From Massilia sp. CFBP 13721 (lineage in GTDB: Bacteria; Pseudomonadota; Gammaproteobacteria; Burkholderiales; Burkholderiaceae_D): 64,000 nucleotides of DNA. Below are positions 17,294 to 25,700 of the stretch, piece after piece. The stretch is from positions 1 through 64,000 of the forward strand of contig NZ_JACYUY010000013.1 in NCBI RefSeq assembly GCF_014842025.1, written 5' to 3'. Below the pieces are notes generated by a model. That model worked only from the letters and a program-made list of their open reading frames with translations. It was not told the DNA's origin and did no database searches. Numbering within the stretch: position 1 is the stretch's first letter; every line of letters starts with the position of its first letter. The translations under genes and the position numbers were made by a program.

Positions 17294-17326
17294 GTGGGGA
17301 GCCAGCCTATCTTTGCAGCTCCCCAC
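17294..17326 (+). promoter_or_regulatory. Stem-loop after paaZ
   Basis: A nine-base perfect inverted repeat (GTGGGGAGC ... GCTCCCCAC) with a 15-base loop lies between the paaZ stop and the cupin start. No T-run follows, so it is not a classical terminator. It could stabilise the paa mRNA end or regulate the cupin gene, whose Shine-Dalgarno lies a few bases after it. Confidence 0.45.
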
Positions 17327-17343
17327 ACAGGAAGGAATTGAGT

Positions 17344-17883
17344 ATGTCGCGGTTAGACCTGAGCAGTATCCCCGTGCTGACCGGCACCGGTTATCCGGAA
17401 CCCTTTGCCGACATCGTCAACGGCCGCAGCCGGCAAGCGCTGGGCGAGGCCGGTGGCCTGACCCAGTTCGGCGTCAACCTGGTCGAACTGAAGCCCGGCG
17501 CGGCCTCCTCGCAGCGCCACTGGCATACCCATGAAGACGAGTTCGTCATGGTGGTGTCGGGCGAACTGACCCTGGTCACCGACGAGGGCGAAACTCTGAT
17601 GCGCGCCGGCGACTACGCCGCCTTTCCCGCCGGCCGGCCGAACGGCCACCACCTGGTCAACCGCGGCTGGGGCAACGCCCTGTTCCTGGCGGTCGGCCCG
17701 AACGTCCCCGAAGACCGCGCCACCTATCCGGACATCGACCTGATGTACGACGCCAGCACGAACAGCTACACGCACAAGGATGGGACGCCGTATCCGCAGC
17801 GCGATGCGGGTGCGGCAGCGCCGGCGCCGCAGCCGCCGACGGAAGAACACGACCTCGAACCGCGCGTGTACCGGCACGAATAA
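17344..17883 (+). CDS. Cupin domain protein
   Basis: A 179-residue single-domain cupin. The first cupin motif is RHWHTHEDEFVMVVSG, with the two His and the Glu that bind a metal. The second contains GDYAAFPAGRPNGHH with a further His. The C-terminal tail (~140-179) is Pro/Ala-rich. The substrate cannot be inferred; such proteins often bind sugars or organic acids. GGAAGGA lies about nine bases before ATG 17344. It sits 60 bases downstream of paaZ on the same strand and may be co-transcribed, but a pathway role is not established. Confidence 0.85.
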   Translation: MSRLDLSSIPVLTGTGYPEPFADIVNGRSRQALGEAGGLTQFGVNLVELKPGAASSQRHWHTHEDEFVMVVSGELTLVTDEGETLMRAGDYAAFPAGRPNGHHLVNRGWGNALFLAVGPNVPEDRATYPDIDLMYDASTNSYTHKDGTPYPQRDAGAAAPAPQPPTEEHDLEPRVYRHE

Positions 17884-17907
17884 ACGTAGCCACAGGCTGC
17901 TGTGCAT

Positions 17908-18044
17908 CGTAGGGTGGACTCCTGAGTCCACGCGTTGCTGCGTTGGCGTCATGGCTGCGGTTGCAACAAGACGCAGGCGCTCGCGATCTCCGGCCCCGGT
18001 AGGGGGACGCCGCGGCACGAACGCGTGGGCATGCCCACCCTACG
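17908..18044. repeat. Pair of inverted GTAGGGTGG-type repeats
   Basis: Unit one at 17908-17936 (CGTAGGGTGGACTC..GAGTCCACGCG) and an inverted unit at 18020-18044 (ACGCGTGGGCATGCCCACCCTACG) flank about 80 bases between two convergent genes. The second unit reaches into the HAD gene: its CTA is that gene's stop codon. Confidence 0.9.
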
Positions 18045-18726
18045 GTGCACTGCCGCCGCGGGTAACCTGCAGCAGTCCGTCTGCAGTGCGGTTCATCCGC
18101 AAATCCGCATAATCGAGCACGCTCACCACATCCGTCTCCAGCGGATGCGTATGCGTCACCGTCACGACGATGCTCTCCATCCCGGCCGCCGCCGCTGCCT
18201 GCAGCCCGGTCCGCGTATCCTCGAACACCAGGCAATCGGCCGGGGTCACGCCCAGCTTGTGCGCACCCAGCAGGAACGGATCGGGCGCCGGCTTGCCGTG
18301 CTCGACATCTTCGGCCGCCACCAGCAGGTTGTTTGAGGGCAGCCCGGCTGCCGCCAGGCGCGCCTCCGCCAGCGCGCGCGGCGCCGAGGTGACGATGCCC
18401 CAGCGGTCCGGCGGCAGGCTGGCGAGAAAATCCGCCGCGCCCTGGATGGCCTCGATATCGGCCACGTCCTCGATCTCGGCCGCCGTGATCCAGGCCGCTT
18501 CCGCAATCGGATCGACGCCTGGCAAGCCGAGCTGGCGGATGGTGTCGTGGGTGCGCTTGCCGTGCAGGGTCGGCAGGAAGGTCTCGACGTCGAGGCCGTG
18601 GCGCGTGGCCCAGCTGGTCCAGACCCGTTCGGCGGAGCGGATCGAGGTGAGGATGGTGCCGTCCATGTCGAACAGGAAGGCGGCGAAGCTGCGCTCGGGC
18701 AGGGAAGTAGTCGTTGTCGTGATCAT
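18040..18726 (-). CDS. HAD-superfamily sugar-phosphate-type phosphatase
   Basis: A 228-residue HAD subclass IA hydrolase. Motif I is FLFDMDGTI (nucleophile and acid/base Asp), motif II is the Ser in GIVTSAP, motif III the Lys in EHGKPAPDPF, and motif IV the Asp in LVFEDTRTG. The cap lies between motifs I and II. It resembles phosphatases acting on small sugar or glycerol phosphates, but the substrate is unknown. ATG 18726 is preferred to an upstream TTG. The TAG stop lies inside an intergenic repeat, so the last residue or two may derive from that element. It follows the KTSC-like gene by eight bases. Confidence 0.88.
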   Translation of the reverse strand: MITTTTTSLPERSFAAFLFDMDGTILTSIRSAERVWTSWATRHGLDVETFLPTLHGKRTHDTIRQLGLPGVDPIAEAAWITAAEIEDVADIEAIQGAADFLASLPPDRWGIVTSAPRALAEARLAAAGLPSNNLLVAAEDVEHGKPAPDPFLLGAHKLGVTPADCLVFEDTRTGLQAAAAAGMESIVVTVTHTHPLETDVVSVLDYADLRMNRTADGLLQVTRGGSAP

Positions 18727-18734
18727 GGTGCGCT

Positions 18735-18962
18735 TCAATCCAGCTTGCGTTCGTAACGGTCCTTGACTACCTGGCTGATAAACGTCGACAGGCCGCTGCC
18801 CAGCGTCGCCAGCCGCTGCATCTCGGCGATATTCTCGGCACCGGCGCTCCCGTCGGTGTACAGGTAGCGCTCGCCGCTATTAAAACGGACCGTGATCGAG
18901 CGGTCGCCGATCTCATAGGCGACCACGCCTGATTCGCCGCTCAGGTTTTTGTAGCGTTGCAT
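18735..18962 (-). CDS. KTSC-like small protein
   Basis: A 75-residue protein whose core (IGDRSITVRFNSGERYLYTDGSAG...FISQVVKDRYERKL) resembles the KTSC domain, a short beta-strand plus helix module of unknown function. ATG 18962 is favoured because GGGGAA lies just upstream; an ATG at 18974 would add four residues. It sits directly upstream of the HAD phosphatase on the same strand, so the two form a short operon. Confidence 0.7.
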   Translation of the reverse strand: MQRYKNLSGESGVVAYEIGDRSITVRFNSGERYLYTDGSAGAENIAEMQRLATLGSGLSTFISQVVKDRYERKLD

Positions 18963-19041
18963 CGCGTTCCCCATGCTGATGTCGTGGGGCGATTTTATTG
19001 GGAAGCGGGCGCGTGTTCTGTGCTGCTTCCAACAGTGCGCA

Positions 19042-19845
19042 TCACACCGCCCGCGCCACGAACACGATCAGCATTGCCGACGGCACCAGCAGCGCCTGCG
19101 CCAGCATGGTCCCTGCCAGCCGGCTGCCGACCAGCCAGACGATCGCATGGCGGAACTCGGCTTCGCTGACGCGGCCCTCGACCACGTCGTCGGTCATGCC
19201 CGACATGTGCGGGTCGATGAAGACGGCCATCATGATCGTCGCGCCGCCGTTGATGATGGCCGACAGGGTCGAAGAGGTCACGCGTACGGCGGGATCGAGC
19301 GCGCCGGCGTACAGCGAGGCGAATACGCCAACCGTCCACAGCGCCACTGCGCCGACGTTGAGCAGGGTGATCGACAGCGACACGCTGTTCTTGCCGCGCA
19401 AGCCGCTGACGTTGGCCGCAGCCGGCAGCGTCGCCGAATGTTTTACGTACGACAGCCCGCCCTTGAAGAAGCCGTGCAGGATCAGTTTCGGCACCGAGCG
19501 GTGCACCTGGAAGTGGTCGACGGCGCGGCAGAACACACGCTGGAAGGTCGGGATCAGGACGGCGCCGGCGATCGTCGCCAGCGAGGCCGAGATAAGCAGC
19601 CAGCGGAAGTCCGACAGCAAATTCGTCGCCATCGTGCCGGCCAGGTTCGATTCGACCCGCTTGGCGAGGAAAGGGCCGAGGAAGGAATTCGAGGTGCGCG
19701 ACACCAGCACCAGGATGCTGAACAGCGCGAACGATACCGCGATGCGGCGCGTGCGCACGCCGGCGATGCGGACCGAATAGGCGAGCGTGCCGATCAGGTG
19801 GATGACGAAGGTGAGGAAGCAGATCAGCAGGAGCTGGGTGTCCAT
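19042..19845 (-). CDS. Amj-type lipid II flippase family protein
   Basis: A 267-residue integral membrane protein with about six hydrophobic segments. The N-terminus (ICFLTFVIHLIGTLAYSVRIAGVRTRRIA) and the segment SRTSNSFLGPFLAKRVE match what I know of the Amj/YdaH (DUF2837) family. In Bacillus subtilis Amj can replace MurJ in flipping lipid II. The C-terminal half has SGMTDDVVEGRVSEAEFRHAIVWLVGSRLAGT. The gene stands alone between a short intergenic region and a repeat pair. Family assignment is from memory of conserved motifs, without an alignment. Confidence 0.75.
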   Translation of the reverse strand: MDTQLLLICFLTFVIHLIGTLAYSVRIAGVRTRRIAVSFALFSILVLVSRTSNSFLGPFLAKRVESNLAGTMATNLLSDFRWLLISASLATIAGAVLIPTFQRVFCRAVDHFQVHRSVPKLILHGFFKGGLSYVKHSATLPAAANVSGLRGKNSVSLSITLLNVGAVALWTVGVFASLYAGALDPAVRVTSSTLSAIINGGATIMMAVFIDPHMSGMTDDVVEGRVSEAEFRHAIVWLVGSRLAGTMLAQALLVPSAMLIVFVARAV

Positions 19846-19926
19846 GCGCGAGCGACGTTGTTGTCAGGCATGCATGCTGACATTGAACGGGCTGGGCGGC
19901 AACTGAAGATTGCGGCAGAGGATTTT

Positions 19927-20043
19927 CGTAGGGTGGGCGCCCCGAGCCCACGCGTGGAGCGAGCAAGGTGTTGTCCGTGTCCTTCCTGAACGAAGCTAAA
20001 ATGATGCGACGTTCATGCGCGGGCACGGGGCACCCACCCTACA
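19927..20043. repeat. Pair of inverted GTAGGGTGG-type repeats
   Basis: Unit 19927-19955 (CGTAGGGTGGGCGC...GCCCACGCG) and a degenerate inverted unit at about 20019-20043 (...GCACCCACCCTAC) flank roughly 60 bases between the Amj-type gene and the end of argH. Confidence 0.8.
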
Positions 20044-20063
20044 TACATCACCGTACAGCAGAA

Positions 20064-20113
20064 AGAGATGAAATATTATTTCATCTCTGCCAGCATAATG
20101 AAATATTATTTCA
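20064..20113 (-). terminator. Hairpin and 16-bp duplication at the argH 3' end
   Basis: An AT-rich 11-bp stem (AGAGATGAAAT / ATTTCATCTCT, three-base loop) at 20064-20088 lies 18 bases beyond the argH stop, with TTTCTG next on the minus strand. Sixteen of its bases are repeated at 20098-20113 across the argH stop codon. It may terminate argH, but the low GC makes this uncertain. Confidence 0.4.
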
Positions 20114-21500
20114 ACTGCCCCCGCACCCGTTCGATCGCCTTACGCACCTGGTTTGGCGCCGTACCACCCACGTGATCGCGCGCGGCAACGGAGCCTTCCA
20201 GCGTCAGCACCGCAAACACGTCGTCCTCGATCAGCGGCGAGAAGCCGCGCAAGGTTTCCAGCGACATTTCCGACAGGTCGACACCGGCACTGTCGCAGGC
20301 GCGCACCGCATGCGCCACGGCTTCGTGCGCGTCGCGGAACGGCAAGCCTTTTTTCACCAGGTAGTCGGCCAGGTCGGTCGCGGTGGCGTAGCCCTGCAGC
20401 GCGGCGGCGCGCATGTTGTCGGCTTTGACGGTGATGCCGCCGGCCATGTCCGTAAAAATGCGCAGCGTGTCGAGCACGGTGTCGACGGTATCGAACAGCG
20501 GTTCCTTGTCTTCCTGGTTGTCCTTGTTGTAGGCCAGCGGCTGGCCTTTCATCAGGGTCAGCAGCGAAGCGAGGTGGCCATACACGCGGCCGGTCTTGCC
20601 GCGCGCCAGTTCCGGCACGTCCGGGTTTTTCTTTTGCGGCATGATCGACGAGCCGGTGCAGAAGCGGTCGGCGATGTCGATGAAGCCGACGCGCGGGCTC
20701 ATCCACATGACCAGCTCTTCCGACATGCGCGAGACGTGCATCATGACCAGCGACGCCGCGGCGGTGAACTCGATCGCGAAATCGCGGTCGGAGACGGCGT
20801 CGAGCGAGTTGTGGCAGACGTCCTCGAAGCCGAGGTTCTGCGCCACGCGCAGGCGGTCGATCGGGAAGGTGGTGCCGGCCAGGGCGGCCGCGCCCAGCGG
20901 CAGGCGGTTCACGCGACGGCGCGCATCGAGCATGCGCTCGGCGTCGCGCCCGAACATCTCGACATAGGCCAGCATGTGGTGGCCGAAGGTGATCGGCTGC
21001 GCCACCTGCAGGTGGGTAAAGCCCGGCATGATGGTGTCGAAGTGGCGTTCGGCGAGATCCGTCAGCGCGCCGCGCAGGCTGTTCAGCAGCGCCACCACGT
21101 CGTCGATCGCCGCACGCACGTACAGGCGGATGTCGGTGGCGACCTGGTCATTGCGCGAGCGGCCCGTGTGCAGGCGTTTACCGGCGTCGCCCACCAGTTC
21201 GGTCAGGCGCTTTTCGATGTTCAGGTGCACGTCTTCGAGGTCGAGCAGCCATTCGAAGCTGCCGGCCTCGATCTCGGCCTTGATCTGCGCCATGCCGCGC
21301 TCGATCTCGGCACGGTCGGCGTCGCTGATGATGCCTTGCGCGGCCAGCATCTCGGCGTGCGCGAGCGAGCCCTGGATGTCGAACATGGCCAGTCGCTTGT
21401 CGAAGAAGACGGAGGCGGTATAGCGTTTGACGAGGTCCGAGACGGGTTCGGAGAAGCGTGCCGACCAGGCTTCGGCTTTTTTGGAGAATTGTTCGGTCAT
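20106..21500 (-). CDS. argH: Argininosuccinate lyase
   Basis: A 464-residue enzyme of the fumarase/aspartase superfamily that splits argininosuccinate into arginine and fumarate, the last step of arginine synthesis. Family landmarks include [16 protein letters not shown], the catalytic His in [10 protein letters not shown], and the mobile signature loop [26 protein letters not shown]. Length is normal. It stands alone, ending at the AT-rich hairpin; the other arginine genes are not in the window. Confidence 0.97.
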   Translation of the reverse strand: MTEQFSKKAEAWSARFSEPVSDLVKRYTASVFFDKRLAMFDIQGSLAHAEMLAAQGIISDADRAEIERGMAQIKAEIEAGSFEWLLDLEDVHLNIEKRLTELVGDAGKRLHTGRSRNDQVATDIRLYVRAAIDDVVALLNSLRGALTDLAERHFDTIMPGFTHLQVAQPITFGHHMLAYVEMFGRDAERMLDARRRVNRLPLGAAALAGTTFPIDRLRVAQNLGFEDVCHNSLDAVSDRDFAIEFTAAASLVMMHVSRMSEELVMWMSPRVGFIDIADRFCTGSSIMPQKKNPDVPELARGKTGRVYGHLASLLTLMKGQPLAYNKDNQEDKEPLFDTVDTVLDTLRIFTDMAGGITVKADNMRAAALQGYATATDLADYLVKKGLPFRDAHEAVAHAVRACDSAGVDLSEMSLETLRGFSPLIEDDVFAVLTLEGSVAARDHVGGTAPNQVRKAIERVRGQLK

Positions 21501-21634
21501 GGTGAGTGGGGTCAGGTGGATTTATTCGATTATAGCCCGCCGTCCTTGACCATCGTCCGTGCCGGCGCCGCATGACAAGGGCGGTAAAATAGCCCATTAT
21601 TCAACTGTTAACATTCGCATTCGAAGGAACCGAC

Positions 21635-22204
21635 ATGAAACGATGGCTCAGGCTCGGCGCCGCCGCCGCAACGCTCACCGCTGCGAGCACGGCAATGGCC
21701 CAGCTGCCGCAGCCGCCGGTGCACACTGCGCCCGCCCATCCCGCGGTGGCGAAGGAAGCCGACGGCGCCTCGGTCGACAGCACCGTCGCCGCCTTGTACG
21801 AGGTCATCTCCGGTCCGGCCGGGGCGCCGCGCAACTGGAACCGCATGCGCGCCCTGTTCGCCCCCGATGCGAAATTGATGGTGATCCAGCCGGGGCGCGA
21901 CGGCGGCTATGGCCTGCGCACGATGACGGTCGAGGATTACATCAGCCGCAACATGAGCGCCTTTAATACCAGCGGCTTTTATGAACGTGAAATCGCGCGC
22001 ACCACCGACGCCTTCGGCCAGCTGGTGCACGTCTTCAGCACCTATGAACTGCTGCGCTCGCCGAACGATCCCAAACCTTTCATGCGCGGCATTAACAGCA
22101 TCCAGCTGGCATTCGACGGCAAGCGCTGGTGGATCGCCAACCTGGTCTGGCGCGCCGAAGACGCCGGTCTCGCGCTGCCCGAGCGATACCTGCAAAGCCG
22201 GTAG
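21635..22204 (+). CDS. Secreted NTF2/SnoaL-like protein
   Basis: A 189-residue protein with a signal peptide (MKRWLRLG...ASTAMAQ, cleavage about residue 23). The mature part looks like a nuclear-transport-factor-2 cone: a helix with SVDSTVAALYEVISGPAG, then NRMRALFAPDAKLMV, and strands ending in FDGKRWWIANLVWRAE. Such folds include lipid-carrying and detox enzymes; no catalytic set is clear. GAAGGA precedes the ATG. It is divergent from argH and probably periplasmic. Confidence 0.75.
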   Translation: MKRWLRLGAAAATLTAASTAMAQLPQPPVHTAPAHPAVAKEADGASVDSTVAALYEVISGPAGAPRNWNRMRALFAPDAKLMVIQPGRDGGYGLRTMTVEDYISRNMSAFNTSGFYEREIARTTDAFGQLVHVFSTYELLRSPNDPKPFMRGINSIQLAFDGKRWWIANLVWRAEDAGLALPERYLQSR

Positions 22205-22312
22205 GAACAAGGGTGGTCGGCTCCACCCTGGAACCTGCGTCGACGCTGCGTGTGCGCCGCCCACGCGTTCAAGCTGTGCCGGAATGATCGCACGGTGCGC
22301 GTTGGGCGAGTG

Positions 22313-22375
22313 AACGCGTGGACGGCACCGGAGCAGCGTCAGTGCATGCCGTCGGGTGTAGCCGTCCACCCTACG
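22313..22375. repeat. Degenerate GTAGGGTGG-type repeat with long loop
   Basis: AACGCGTGGACGGC at 22313-22326 pairs with GCCGTCCACCCTACG at 22361-22375, with a longer loop than usual. A weaker related stretch lies just upstream at about 22228-22268. The rest of the 293-base gap before the acetyltransferase gene shows nothing further except an AT-rich stretch near 22450. Confidence 0.7.
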
Positions 22376-22497
22376 TAAAGCCGCCAGGAACAAGCCACAA
22401 AGCAGCAAAAGATCCTCTGACGAATCGTACTTGTCGTTCGCATAAACAGCGCTAAACTTAATTTTTTAGCCAGATCGGCCGGCGCTGACTATCACCG

Positions 22498-22935
22498 ATG
22501 ACTACCAACGATTCCAGTTTCGACGTCAGCACCGACCAGTCGCGGCTCGACATCCCGATGATCTACCGCTTCCTCAGCGAGCAGTCGAGCTGGGCAGTAG
22601 GGATATCGCGGCCAACCGTCGAGCGCGCCATCGAAAATTCGCTGTGTTTCGGCGGCTTCCTCGACGGCCGCCAGGTCGCCTTTGCGCGCGTGGTCACCGA
22701 TTTCGCCACCTTTGCCAACCTGGTCGACGTGTTCGTCGTGCCCGAGTACCGCGGCCGTGGCTACGGCAAGCAACTGGTTGGCGCCGTGCTGCGCCATCCG
22801 AGCCTGCAGCGCCTGCGCCGTTTCACGCTGGCCACCCACGACGCGCAAGGGTTGTATGAACGCTTCGGTTTCACCGCGCCGCGCAATCCCGAAACGCTGA
22901 TGGAGCGTTACTTCCCGAACATTTATCTCTCCTGA
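22498..22935 (+). CDS. GNAT family N-acetyltransferase
   Basis: A 145-residue single-domain GNAT protein. The acetyl-CoA pyrophosphate-binding motif A is VFVVPEYRGRGYGKQLVGAV, and the C-terminal LYERFGF is the usual last strand. It resembles small uncharacterised acetyltransferases that modify amines. No specific substrate is evident. It is followed 70 bases later by the cyanophycinase gene on the same strand. Confidence 0.85.
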   Translation: MTTNDSSFDVSTDQSRLDIPMIYRFLSEQSSWAVGISRPTVERAIENSLCFGGFLDGRQVAFARVVTDFATFANLVDVFVVPEYRGRGYGKQLVGAVLRHPSLQRLRRFTLATHDAQGLYERFGFTAPRNPETLMERYFPNIYLS

Positions 22936-23005
22936 GACAGCGCAACACGGCGCCGTTCTTCCGGGCACAGGCTGATGGTTTGTCGTGTTCGAGAAGGAGC
23001 AAGCC

Positions 23006-24223
23006 ATGCGCCGCTCTGCTGTCTCTGTCGCTCTCGCCCTCGCTGTGGCCTGGCTGGCCGGATCCGTGCGCGCCGCCGAGGCGCCTGCCTCGAAAGGCTC
23101 GCTCGTCATCATCGGCGGCGCCCTGCGTCCCGATAATGCCGCCGTCTGGGAGCGCATCGTCGAGCTGGCCGGCGGGAAGGGCGCCCGCATCGCCGTGTTC
23201 GCCTCCGCGTCCGCCAATCCCGAAAAATCCGGCGCCGGCCTGGTCGAGCGCCTCGACAAATATGGCGCCAACGCCTTTTTCGTGCCGGTCGCGGTGCGCC
23301 TGACCGGCACCGACTACCAGGTCGCGGCCGATAGTCCCGAACTGGCGCAGGCCGTCCGCTCCGCAGGCGGCGCCTACTTTGCCGGCGGCGACCAGGCCCG
23401 CATCACGCGCGCCCTGCGCCGCCCCGACGGCAGCAATACCCGCGTGCTCGACGCCCTGTGGGAACTGTACCGGCGCGGCGGCGTCATCGCCGGCAGCAGC
23501 GCCGGCGCCGCCATCATGAGCAGCACCATGTTCGGCAATCCGAAACCGGTGCTCGCCACCCTGAAACTGGGCCTGACCGACGGCCAGGAAATCGCGCCCG
23601 GCCTCGGCTTCATCGGCGACGACGTGTTCATCGACCAGCACCTGCTGGTGCGTGGGCGCTTCGCACGCATGCTGCCGGCGATGCTGCAAAAGGGCTATAA
23701 GTTGGGTCTGGGCATCGACGAGAATACGGCGATGGTGGTCGGGCCGAACCGCGACGTGGAGGTGCTCGGCTACAAGGGCGCGCTGGTGGTCGACCTGTCC
23801 GCGGCCAACGCACGCCAGGGCACCTTCAACGTCAGCAACGTGCGCCTGAGCTACCTCGACAACGGCGACCGTTTTAACATTGCCACCCACAGTTTCACGC
23901 CGGCGCCGGACAAGGCCGACGGCCGCCTCGACCCGGCGCGGCCGTATTACCGCGAGCCGCTGTTTTCCGCCGACATCCTCGGCAACAGCACGGTGGTCGA
24001 CCTGATGGGCAAGCTCATCGACAGCGACCAGTTCGAGGCGATCGGCCTTACCCTCGACAGCGCGAATGCGGTGCAGCCCGATCTCGGCTTCGAATTCAAG
24101 TTCTCGCGCACCGGCGACAGCGTCGGCTACATGTCGGCCACGACCGAGGCGTATTCGGTCTACAACGTGCGGCTCGACATCCGGCCGATCGTGGTCAAAC
24201 GGCCGCTGTATCAGTACAAATAA
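23006..24223 (+). CDS. Exported cyanophycinase-like serine peptidase
   Basis: A 405-residue S51-family peptidase with a signal peptide (MRRSAVSVALALAVAWLAGSVRAAE). Motifs are VIIGGALRP, YFAGGDQARI, the nucleophile elbow IAGSSAGAAIMS with the catalytic Ser, and GIDENTAMVV. Cyanophycinases cut the Asp-Arg storage polymer cyanophycin to dipeptides; exported types let bacteria feed on polymer released by others. The ~110-residue C-terminal extension is longer than intracellular CphB. No cyanophycin synthetase gene is nearby. ATG 23006 has GAAGGAG upstream; a GTG at 22985 would put charged residues before the signal peptide. Confidence 0.88.
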   Translation: MRRSAVSVALALAVAWLAGSVRAAEAPASKGSLVIIGGALRPDNAAVWERIVELAGGKGARIAVFASASANPEKSGAGLVERLDKYGANAFFVPVAVRLTGTDYQVAADSPELAQAVRSAGGAYFAGGDQARITRALRRPDGSNTRVLDALWELYRRGGVIAGSSAGAAIMSSTMFGNPKPVLATLKLGLTDGQEIAPGLGFIGDDVFIDQHLLVRGRFARMLPAMLQKGYKLGLGIDENTAMVVGPNRDVEVLGYKGALVVDLSAANARQGTFNVSNVRLSYLDNGDRFNIATHSFTPAPDKADGRLDPARPYYREPLFSADILGNSTVVDLMGKLIDSDQFEAIGLTLDSANAVQPDLGFEFKFSRTGDSVGYMSATTEAYSVYNVRLDIRPIVVKRPLYQYK

Positions 24224-24238
24224 ATCACATGCAGCGCG

Positions 24239-24528
24239 GTAATGCCGTTCAGTTAAGCCTGAGTGGACTCGCTGCCAGCAGTGAGCTAGGCTACACAGGC
24301 TGCGTTTCGATAATCGTAGGGTGGACTCAGTCCACGGCCGTTTCGTTGCACTCCTGCACGCTGGCGGAAGCCCGGACGTGCGCGCTCCGAGGCTACGTGG
24401 CGCATTTCGATGTGCATGAAAAGGGCTGTGGACGGAGTCCACCCTACGTATCGCGCAATTTGGATTGCGCGACCGGTCTTGGTACTAGCTAAAAATGCGT
24501 AACGCTCCGCTTAACTAAACGGCATTAC
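24239..24528. mobile_element. MITE-like element with 20-bp terminal inverted repeats
   Basis: A 290-base non-coding element bounded by GTAATGCCGTTCAGTTAAGC (24239-24258) and its inverse at 24509-24528, identical in 19 of 20 positions. Ten-base flanks ATGCAGCGCG (24229-24238) and AGGCAGCGCG (24529-24538) look like a target duplication with one difference. It has no transposase. Inside are two inverted GTAGGGTGG-type repeats (24315-24339 and 24426-24450). It fills nearly the whole 301-base gap between two convergent genes, and its right end supplies the hydrolase stop codon. Confidence 0.75.
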
Positions 24529-25565
24529 AGGCAGCGCGGCCGGATTTCTTCCTTCAGCAGCCGCGTTTGCGCTTCGACCGTCGGCGGATTCGGATCGTGG
24601 CCGGCGCGCGGCACCAGCACCAGTTTTTTCACCGGCGCCCGGATCGCATCGTAGTAGCGCTGCGTCACTTCCTGTGTGGTGAGCAGGTCTTCGGTGCCCT
24701 GCACCAGATAGACCGGCAGCTTGAAGTCCGTTCCCAGCTTGTACAGGTCGATGGTGGCGGCCATGCCGTTGTCCCGCGGGCCGACGAACTGGAAGAACGA
24801 ATAGTCTTCGCCGCCCTCGTAATCGGCCAGCGCCTGCGGCGTGGCGTACAGCGCGCCTGGCGTCATCCATTCCTTTGGCATCGGGTCGGTGGTCATCGCT
24901 TCGTACTTGCGCATGGCGCGGCGTTCGATGCCGAACGAGCGCGGGTTGGTCCATGGCGGCGGGCCGAGCGCCTCGATCCGGGTGACGGTCTCGGTGTCGC
25001 CGGCGGCACGCGCCAGCGCGATCAGTTTGGCGTGGCCATCCGTATTCCCGCGGTGCGAGACGAACTGCGCCGTGCCGAGATAGGCGCAGAACAATTCGGG
25101 ACTGGTTTTCACCATGTTCACGGCCAGTACCGAGCCCCAGGAACCGCCCATCATGATCAGCTTGTTTTTCCCCAGGCGCGCGGCCACGTGGCGCGCCACC
25201 GCCAGGCCATCGTCGCGCAAGCCCTCGACGGTCAGCGTCTCGGTCTCAAGCGGCTTGTTGCGTCCATAGGTCATGCCGGCGCCGCGCTGGTCCCAGTGCA
25301 CCACCGTAAAATCCTTGCTCAAGCCGGCGTCGGGGCCATTCACGTACAGGCTTTGCGGATTGCCGGGGCCGCCGTGCGCGATCAGGATCACCGGATTGGC
25401 GCAGCTGTCGCCGCGCATGGTCACCCATTGCTCGATGCCGTTGATGCGGACGAAACCTTCTTCCTGTACCCGCCCATCCGGGGCGGCGCAGGCCGGGGCC
25501 GCCGCCGTGCAGGTGAAGGGGAGTGCCAACAGGGTGGCGGTCAAGGCAGGCAGCAACGATCTCAT
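24525..25565 (-). CDS. Secreted alpha/beta hydrolase, proline-iminopeptidase-like
   Basis: A 346-residue S33-type hydrolase with a signal peptide (MRSLLPALTATLLALPFTCTAAAPACA). HGGPG near the oxyanion hole and VHWDQRGAGMTYG are the hallmarks of prolyl aminopeptidase relatives. The nucleophile elbow is GGSWGS, the acid lies in QGTEDLLTT and the His in RAGHDPNPP. Substrate may be a peptide or another small amide/ester. ATG 25565 has GGAGAC upstream and opens the signal peptide. The TAA stop lies in the terminal repeat of the MITE-like element, which replaced the last residue without changing length. Confidence 0.85.
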   Translation of the reverse strand: MRSLLPALTATLLALPFTCTAAAPACAAPDGRVQEEGFVRINGIEQWVTMRGDSCANPVILIAHGGPGNPQSLYVNGPDAGLSKDFTVVHWDQRGAGMTYGRNKPLETETLTVEGLRDDGLAVARHVAARLGKNKLIMMGGSWGSVLAVNMVKTSPELFCAYLGTAQFVSHRGNTDGHAKLIALARAAGDTETVTRIEALGPPPWTNPRSFGIERRAMRKYEAMTTDPMPKEWMTPGALYATPQALADYEGGEDYSFFQFVGPRDNGMAATIDLYKLGTDFKLPVYLVQGTEDLLTTQEVTQRYYDAIRAPVKKLVLVPRAGHDPNPPTVEAQTRLLKEEIRPRCL

Positions 25566-25700
25566 CCGGTCTCCGATTCTTGTTGATAAGTAATCATGCT
25601 TCGATGCACGGTTGGCGTCAACAAACATCGGATATGCATCGGCGTCTATTCACGCCGTGTCAGGATTACAATGCCCGGATTCGTTTCCCGAGGATTTCCC

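Noticed and set aside
14404-17328. 974-codon open frame on the minus strand opposite paaY and paaZ
   Set aside because: Same cause: paaY and paaZ on the plus strand have full domain structure and the operon context, while the antisense translation is Arg/His/Asp-rich and unlike any protein family I know.
24229-24492. 87-codon open frame inside the MITE-like element
   Set aside because: It runs across inverted repeats, has no Shine-Dalgarno, and its translation shows no domain. The element is considered non-coding.
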